Shown: positions 59,004-64,000 of the stretch, piece by piece
How positions within the stretch are numbered: position 1 is the stretch's first letter
How the letters are laid out: each line of letters opens with the position of its first letter
From: CALBPI01 sp963922335
GTDB taxonomy: Bacteria; Pseudomonadota; Gammaproteobacteria; Steroidobacterales; Woeseiaceae
Assembly: GCA_963922335.1 (NCBI GenBank)
Contig: CAWUIB010000013.1
Location: 1 to 64,000 of the forward strand
DNA length: 64,000 nucleotides
Reading direction: 5' to 3'
Translations under genes and position numbers: made by a program
The notes under the pieces: model-generated
The model's input: only the letters and a program-made list of their open reading frames with translations
Databases searched by the model: none
Told to the model about the DNA's origin: nothing

Positions 59004-60896
59004 ATGAACCAGGCGACACAAGAAGTAACACTCTCCGAGGTTGTGAACATCCCGTATCACTGTCTTCGAAGAACAAGCGACAACATGCGAACGGTAAACC
59101 CAAGCCAAGAGGACGACCAGAAGCTGATCGCGAATATTCGGGCAACAGGCGCTGTGCTCCAGAATCTCGTCGTCACCCCACTGGACGACGAAGAAGGATG
59201 TTATGGCGTGAACGCTGGAGGCCGCCGCTTCGGCGCAGTCGGCGTGCTTGTCAAGGACGGCGTTTTCCCGGAAGACTTTCCGGTGCCGTGTCGCGTGCAG
59301 ACTGGCGGTAGCCGATCCGCCGTGTCCGTTGCCGAGAACCTCAAAGCGGCGGTACACCCGGCGGACGAGTTCAATGCGTTCAAGAAAATGCGTAATGACG
59401 GCATGGACGTGGCGACCATCGCGAACCATTACGGTATCTCTGAGTTTCAGGTACACCAACGCCTCAAGTTGGCCCAGGTCGCACCGATGATTCTCAACGC
59501 CTACCGCCGTGGTGACATCGAACTCGACACGGTGATGGCGTTCACGCTGGCTGAAAACCAAAAGGCACAGACTGCGCTGTTCAAAGACCTCGGCGGGCGT
59601 TGCAGCGCCTGGCAGGTCAAACGCGCACTAACGAACGAGACGATTCGTTCGGATGACCGGCTCGTTAAGTACATTGGCCTTGATGCGTACAAGGACGCGG
59701 GTGGCAAGGTGCTCGCGGACATGTTCGAAGACTACGACCACATCTGCGACTTCGAGTTGGTCGAGCAGCTCGCCGGCGAGAAACTCGCAAAAGCGGCTGA
59801 GCGCATTCGCAAGCGCGAGGGCTGGGGCGATGTTTTCACAACCTTGGAGCGCCACTTCCACGTCTACGATGCGTATGTGCTTATGCAGCCCGACTCGGTC
59901 AACGTTCCGGACGAACTGAACGAGAAGATCGCATCACTCAATACAGAGCGCGACCGTATCTGTGACGAGGACGACTGGTCGGAGGAGTCTGAGGATCAGC
60001 TTGTTAAGATCGATGACGAACTGGAAGCGGCCGAGAAGGAACGAGACGGCTATCGCGCGTTCACGGAAGACCAGAAGAACGCCGGCGTGCTCGTGGCGAC
60101 CATCAACCACAGCGGAAAGGTCGAGTATGACCGCGGTCTGATGACTAAGGCGGCCGCGCGTGCGGCAAAATCGAAGGACAACAAAACGAGCGGCGGTGAA
60201 GAAGCCGCTTCCACTGCGACACTGCCGCAGGCCTTGTTGACCGATCTTGGCGCGCATCGGCAGCAGATCGCTCGGCTCACTATGCTCTCGAATCCTTCGC
60301 TGGCGGAAGATATTTTGCTGTTTGCGCTCGTGCAGAACGTGATCGGCGACTATTGGAACGACAAGGGCATTAACCTTCGCGCTGAATCGAACGACCCCAT
60401 GGATGAGCGGTTCAGGGAGACCGATGCTGCGGCTGCATGGGACAAGGCCAAGTCGAAGCTATATCTCGAATTCCAGTCCGCTGACGGCGAGGCGGCGCAG
60501 TTTGCCGCACTGCGGGAGTTGACACCGAAGCGTAAGCAAGGGCTGTTGACCTTCTGCGTCGCTGCCTGTTTCGAGACCGGTTTGATGAGGGAGGAAGAGA
60601 GTCTCAACGAACTCATCATCGAGACGATGGCTCCTGACTACGCCGAGCACTTTCGCCCAACAGACGCTGAGTACTTCAAGCGGTTGAAGCGCGATGACCT
60701 TGTTGCACTTGGCGAGGCGTTGTTTGGTGCGGCGTTCGAAGAACGCAAGAAATGGAAGAAAGGCCAACTGGTGACGTTCTTCCATGACTTCTTCAACAAG
60801 CCGCTTCCCTCGGATTTGGATGGAGAGATACGTGCTAAGTACGAGTCGATCCGCGCGCACTGGTTGCCCGACGGTTTCCTCAACCCTGTTGCCTAG
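59004..60896 (+). CDS. Large plasmid-type ParB-like protein
   Basis: The 630-residue product has a ParB N-terminal nuclease-like domain (residues about 10-105, GVNAGGRRFGAV), a KorB-type helix-turn-helix (VATIANHYGISEFQVHQRLK) and a long C-terminal region with a charged coiled coil (about 300-350). Proteins of this size are typical of conjugative plasmids and integrative elements, where their role is unclear. The ATG at 59004 follows GAGG. A hairpin follows the stop. The function is inferred only at domain level. Confidence 0.82.
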   Translation: MNQATQEVTLSEVVNIPYHCLRRTSDNMRTVNPSQEDDQKLIANIRATGAVLQNLVVTPLDDEEGCYGVNAGGRRFGAVGVLVKDGVFPEDFPVPCRVQTGGSRSAVSVAENLKAAVHPADEFNAFKKMRNDGMDVATIANHYGISEFQVHQRLKLAQVAPMILNAYRRGDIELDTVMAFTLAENQKAQTALFKDLGGRCSAWQVKRALTNETIRSDDRLVKYIGLDAYKDAGGKVLADMFEDYDHICDFELVEQLAGEKLAKAAERIRKREGWGDVFTTLERHFHVYDAYVLMQPDSVNVPDELNEKIASLNTERDRICDEDDWSEESEDQLVKIDDELEAAEKERDGYRAFTEDQKNAGVLVATINHSGKVEYDRGLMTKAAARAAKSKDNKTSGGEEAASTATLPQALLTDLGAHRQQIARLTMLSNPSLAEDILLFALVQNVIGDYWNDKGINLRAESNDPMDERFRETDAAAAWDKAKSKLYLEFQSADGEAAQFAALRELTPKRKQGLLTFCVAACFETGLMREEESLNELIIETMAPDYAEHFRPTDAEYFKRLKRDDLVALGEALFGAAFEERKKWKKGQLVTFFHDFFNKPLPSDLDGEIRAKYESIRAHWLPDGFLNPVA

Positions 60897-60906
60897 CAGG
60901 GACTGC

Positions 60907-60934
60907 GGGGTGGCCCGCTAACGCGGGCTGCCCC
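60907..60934 (+). terminator. Hairpin after the large ParB-like gene
   Basis: GGGGTGGCCCGC and GCGGGCTGCCCC pair except for a two-base mismatch, around TAAC, 10 bases after the stop. No T run follows, so this is a weak terminator candidate. Confidence 0.45.
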
Positions 60935-61116
60935 TGTCTTGGCGTGACATAAAATAGTCGCTCAATCCACTCGATTAAGCTGCGACGGTACTCCATGGAA
61001 CCGATTCTAGGTGAGTAGCTCACGCTATCGCAGCAAGCGGCAGGCAGAGCTTTCTTGCCAATGTCAGCCGCTACTGCACGCCTGGTATGAACGTCATGCC
61101 GACATTCTGTCGACAC

Positions 61117-61578
61117 TCATGCTTGGTTAACCGCTGCCTCCCAAGCCGCCTGAGCAACGTTCCATGTGACCAGTGCCACTGTATGCCCTTTCGGATCAAC
61201 GAAATTTAGCGGCCCTAGAAACGTCATGTAGAACTCGCTGTCCTCTGGGAAGTACGTTTTTTCGTGATAGGCCTGACACGCTTCGTATCCGTAACCTGGG
61301 GCTTGGGCTGTATCACCGCCGTCGTCGTCTCCTCCACGGACCTCCATTCGCCCACGAGTTAACCAATACTCACCGGGTCCAATATGGACATGTGGCGCGA
61401 ACGACGACCCTTTCGGACAATCGAAGATCGCCGTCCAGGCGCCCATTTCTGGCGCGACGTTGAGGAGTTTCCACTTGATCCCCCCGTCGCTCAAGGCGTC
61501 AGGGAAATCGACCCACGGGATCTCGTCCATCTGTACGTAACGGCCTGCGACCGTTTCCATGTGTACTGGCATGCTCAT
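61117..61578 (-). CDS. Cupin-domain dioxygenase-like protein
   Basis: The 153-residue product has a cupin pattern with metal-binding histidines and glutamate in APHVHIGPGEYWLTRGRMEV and a later strand. It resembles 2,4'-dihydroxyacetophenone dioxygenase-like cupins. The start overlaps the glyoxalase-fold gene by four bases, so they are one unit below the TonB receptor. Confidence 0.78.
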   Translation of the reverse strand: MSMPVHMETVAGRYVQMDEIPWVDFPDALSDGGIKWKLLNVAPEMGAWTAIFDCPKGSSFAPHVHIGPGEYWLTRGRMEVRGGDDDGGDTAQAPGYGYEACQAYHEKTYFPEDSEFYMTFLGPLNFVDPKGHTVALVTWNVAQAAWEAAVNQA

Positions 61579-62150
61579 GATTGCTGGTCTCCCTGTTCAC
61601 TTGCTTCGGGTTCGGACATTGCGACGGAAAGTTCGGCCAAGCTGTTGGCCTCCAAAATTTCGATCCAGTAACCGTCCGGGTCTTTGATGAAAGCCAATCC
61701 GCGCATTTGTCCCTCGTTTGGCCGCTTTACGAACTCAACGCCCAACGCCTCAAAGCGCTCACACGCCGCGAAGACATCGGGTACGGAAATCCCGATGTGT
61801 CCAAACCCTTGCGGTTCGCCGTTGCCATTGTGATAGCCGGTGAAGTCTGAGCTGGTCTCTGTACCCCAGTTGTGCGTTAACTCGATCAGCGCCTTCTGTC
61901 TGAACGTGTACGCGGTCCTTTCTCGTTCGCCAGACGGTATTGGTCCATCACTGTCTTTCGACACGTAGCCCATGAAGTACAGCGAAAACTCCATGCTGGG
62001 AAAGTCCAATCGTTTCAAGAGCGACATACCAAGTACCTCGCTGTAGAAACCCACAGACGCTTTTGGATCCCGAACACGGAGCATGGTCTGATTCATGACG
62101 TAATCATGAGTTGCTTCGATGTCGATCACCATGCCCTCGATGTCACTCAT
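61575..62150 (-). CDS. gloA: Glyoxalase I-like (VOC) protein
   Basis: The 191-residue protein matches lactoylglutathione lyase in length and motifs: NQTMLRVRDPKASVGFYSEVLGM, the metal-linked ELTHNWGTE and GFGHIGISVPDVFAACERFE, and a C-terminal IKDPDGYWIEILE. It isomerises the hemithioacetal of methylglyoxal and glutathione, or a related substrate in this gene context. ATG at 62150 follows GGGGAG. Confidence 0.85.
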   Translation of the reverse strand: MSDIEGMVIDIEATHDYVMNQTMLRVRDPKASVGFYSEVLGMSLLKRLDFPSMEFSLYFMGYVSKDSDGPIPSGERERTAYTFRQKALIELTHNWGTETSSDFTGYHNGNGEPQGFGHIGISVPDVFAACERFEALGVEFVKRPNEGQMRGLAFIKDPDGYWIEILEANSLAELSVAMSEPEASEQGDQQS

Positions 62151-62199
62151 CTCTGACTCCCCTGCAAGGCTCTAATCCTGGCCGAGCAGCTCGTTATTG

Positions 62200-64000
62200 C
62201 TAGAACACGTATTTGGCTGACAGAACGGCGCGCCGTGGTTGCTCCAGCGTGCCAATCACGACGGCTTCTTGAGCGGACGCGATAGCTGAGCCGGCGAAAT
62301 TCGGGAACTCCTGAACGTCGATGTAGTACTCCTCATCAAGCAGGTTCTCGATGTAAAGATCGAACGTCCAGTTCCGCCATTCAACGCCGAACGAAACATC
62401 GACGACCGTGAATGCGGGGTTGTCCCATGCGGGAAAGGCATCGCCCGGTGTGTCCGCGAACTGTGCGTTTGTCGCAGAGTCCGACTTGTACCGAACCTGA
62501 AGTCGACCGAAGACGGACGAATCGACCCCGACGTCCTTGGTGTAGTCCAACGCGGTCGTGGCGCTCCAATCGGCGGTATTGGGTGGGGTCACGCCAGACA
62601 GTTCCGCTCCGGATACCGGCGATACGGTTCCATCGACCCATTCGGCGTTGACGTAACCGATGCCCGTCGACAGCTGCCACGTGTCGTTGATAAGAAACTG
62701 AACATCGGCCTCGAAACCGAATTGCTCGGAGTCGCCCGCATTGATGATGCCTTCGACGAAACCTCCGGACGGGTCGGCGGCCTGTAGCTCGAACTGTCGG
62801 TCCTTGTAGTCGATATAGAACGCAGCCGCGGTTGCGATCATACGACCATCGAGTAGTCGAGCCTTGTACCCCAGTTCGAACTGACTCGCATCTTCTGCGC
62901 CGTATCCAAACAGCTCATTCGCGCCAGCGAAGTTAGTCAGGTTGAAGTCACCCGGCTCGAAGCCCTGCGAGAACGTCCCGTAGATAGTCGTTGAATCGCT
63001 TGGAAACCAGGTAAGCGATGCTCTTATGAGTGTCTCCGTATCACCCAAGCTTCCCGAGATGTCGGTGTCAAGGTTCGTACGTGTGCTTTCCCAATCGTCA
63101 ATTCGTAGTCCCGCGCTAAGCTCAAGCTGATCAGACAAGCGGTAGGTGAAATTACCGAATACCGCCCGCTGCTCGCGGGTCCTCCTACTAAATTCGAACG
63201 GCAGCGCAACCAAAAGCTCGGACGATTCAAGTCCTGGCAAGGGATCGCACGTGCCGGGATCGATGAAACAGAAACCACCTCTAACCAATAACTCAGATGT
63301 CAGATCACGATCAAAGTCGAGAAGATAGGCGCCTACTTGCCACTGAAGTGGCCCGTCATGCGTTGAGCTGAGGCGAATCTCCTGTGTGAAAACGTCCAGT
63401 TCCTGCGGGCGAATTAGATCTAGGATGTTCTCGTTGATGATATCGAGGTCCGTCTCACGCCGGGAATCCGTCGCGTTGTAGGAAGAAATCGACACGAGAT
63501 CCAAGTTGTCGAAGGAATAAGTCAACTCCAGGCTGAAGGCACTGGTCTCTCGATCGTGGCGAGGGTTAAAGCTCGTGTCGACGATGTTCGAGTACTCAAG
63601 ATCGCCGTCGAGCTCTTGTACCCACACGTTGTTAGGTCCATCCAGATCGTTGTAGCGAGCACTGGCATAAAGCCACAGTCGATCGGTAACGGGCCCCGCA
63701 ACGGTTAGGCGTACACCCGATTCTTCGGTTCGGCCAACATCCGGGTCGTTTTCAACGACAGCGCCGGAGAGCAGAGGTGTCGTTGGGTTCTCCAAATAGG
63801 AGTCATCGCTGAACGCAAACAGGAATGCCCTCGCCGCCCATTCGCCGCCCAGCGGAAGGTTTAAGACTGCCTCGCCGTCAATGTAGTTGTTCTCGCCGTA
63901 GCGTAATTTGACCCTTCCGGAAACGGCTTCTGGATCGGGTCGGACGGAAACAAACTTGACCGCCCCACCGATGTTGGAACCTCCGTACAGAATGCCTTGC
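62200..64000 (-). CDS. TonB-dependent receptor (N-terminus beyond the window)
   Basis: The frame is open from the right edge to the stop at 62200, about 600 codons. The visible part begins in the plug domain (GGSNIGGAVKFVSVRP) and covers the 22-strand barrel, ending with RRAVLSAKYVF, the typical aromatic C-terminus. It takes up a substrate across the outer membrane with TonB energy. The following glyoxalase and cupin genes suggest a catabolic substrate, perhaps aromatic; this is inference. Confidence 0.9.
   Translation of the reverse strand, partial: QGILYGGSNIGGAVKFVSVRPDPEAVSGRVKLRYGENNYIDGEAVLNLPLGGEWAARAFLFAFSDDSYLENPTTPLLSGAVVENDPDVGRTEESGVRLTVAGPVTDRLWLYASARYNDLDGPNNVWVQELDGDLEYSNIVDTSFNPRHDRETSAFSLELTYSFDNLDLVSISSYNATDSRRETDLDIINENILDLIRPQELDVFTQEIRLSSTHDGPLQWQVGAYLLDFDRDLTSELLVRGGFCFIDPGTCDPLPGLESSELLVALPFEFSRRTREQRAVFGNFTYRLSDQLELSAGLRIDDWESTRTNLDTDISGSLGDTETLIRASLTWFPSDSTTIYGTFSQGFEPGDFNLTNFAGANELFGYGAEDASQFELGYKARLLDGRMIATAAAFYIDYKDRQFELQAADPSGGFVEGIINAGDSEQFGFEADVQFLINDTWQLSTGIGYVNAEWVDGTVSPVSGAELSGVTPPNTADWSATTALDYTKDVGVDSSVFGRLQVRYKSDSATNAQFADTPGDAFPAWDNPAFTVVDVSFGVEWRNWTFDLYIENLLDEEYYIDVQEFPNFAGSAIASAQEAVVIGTLEQPRRAVLSAKYVF

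Overview
The window is 64 kb of roughly 55% GC gammaproteobacterial DNA. It holds no rRNA, tRNA or housekeeping gene that I can find. The gene families (F-type conjugation, TonB receptor, ECF sigma, LysR and TetR regulators, TPR/GGDEF signalling) suggest a marine or soil gammaproteobacterium. The most economical reading is part of a large conjugative plasmid, or an integrated plasmid-like element, because both ends carry plasmid-type backbone genes and the middle is accessory cargo. I cannot exclude an integrated element ending near 25.9 kb followed by chromosome.

Backbone, 1-15.3 kb. The minus strand carries an F-type mating-pair-formation operon, read right to left: LysM protein, DsbC-like isomerase, TraA pilin, TraL, TraE, TraK, TraB, TraV and the N-terminus of TraC, which runs off the left edge. 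Two related small DNA-binding-like proteins lie upstream, then four unfamiliar plus-strand genes. Next come a second ParB-like gene, ParB and ParA (minus) and, divergently, a replication initiator whose N-terminus looks like DnaA domain I. An iteron array with a perfect DnaA box follows and is the likely vegetative origin.

Ubiquitin-like island, 15.3-21.3 kb. A minus-strand operon encodes a triple ubiquitin-like/E2 fusion, a JAB-E1 fusion and a DUF6527 metal-binding protein. Its E1 has serines where a Cys-x-x-Cys motif is usual. It shares a short promoter region, with repeated AATAGCTAT operators, with a divergent operon: ribbon-helix-helix protein, GNAT acetyltransferase, XRE protein, ImmA/IrrE peptidase. 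This is the most interesting part of the window.

Stability and mobility genes, 21.4-26 kb: a hypothetical gene, a HigBA-type pair with duplicated operators, a VapBC pair whose toxin looks degenerate, the C-terminal relic of one tyrosine recombinase, an intact tyrosine recombinase, and a perfect 16-bp inverted repeat just upstream of it.

Cargo, 26-58.5 kb: a broken glutathione transferase, two histidine kinases, an IS3-type relic, a TetR/metallo-hydrolase pair, a lipoprotein/hydrolase pair with LysR, an ArsR-SRPBCC operon with twin operators, two paralogous TPR/membrane/CxxC proteins 17 kb apart (one beside a diguanylate cyclase), an ECF sigma/anti-sigma/subtilase operon divergent from a four-repeat lipoprotein, a MarR/DoxX unit, a chemoreceptor, a LysR-controlled SDR-tautomerase-NTF2 operon and two GNAT genes.

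Right end, 58.7-64 kb: a GC-rich leader full of short inverted repeats precedes a 630-residue plasmid-type ParB-like gene. It is followed by a minus-strand catabolic unit (TonB-dependent receptor cut by the right edge, glyoxalase-fold protein, cupin).
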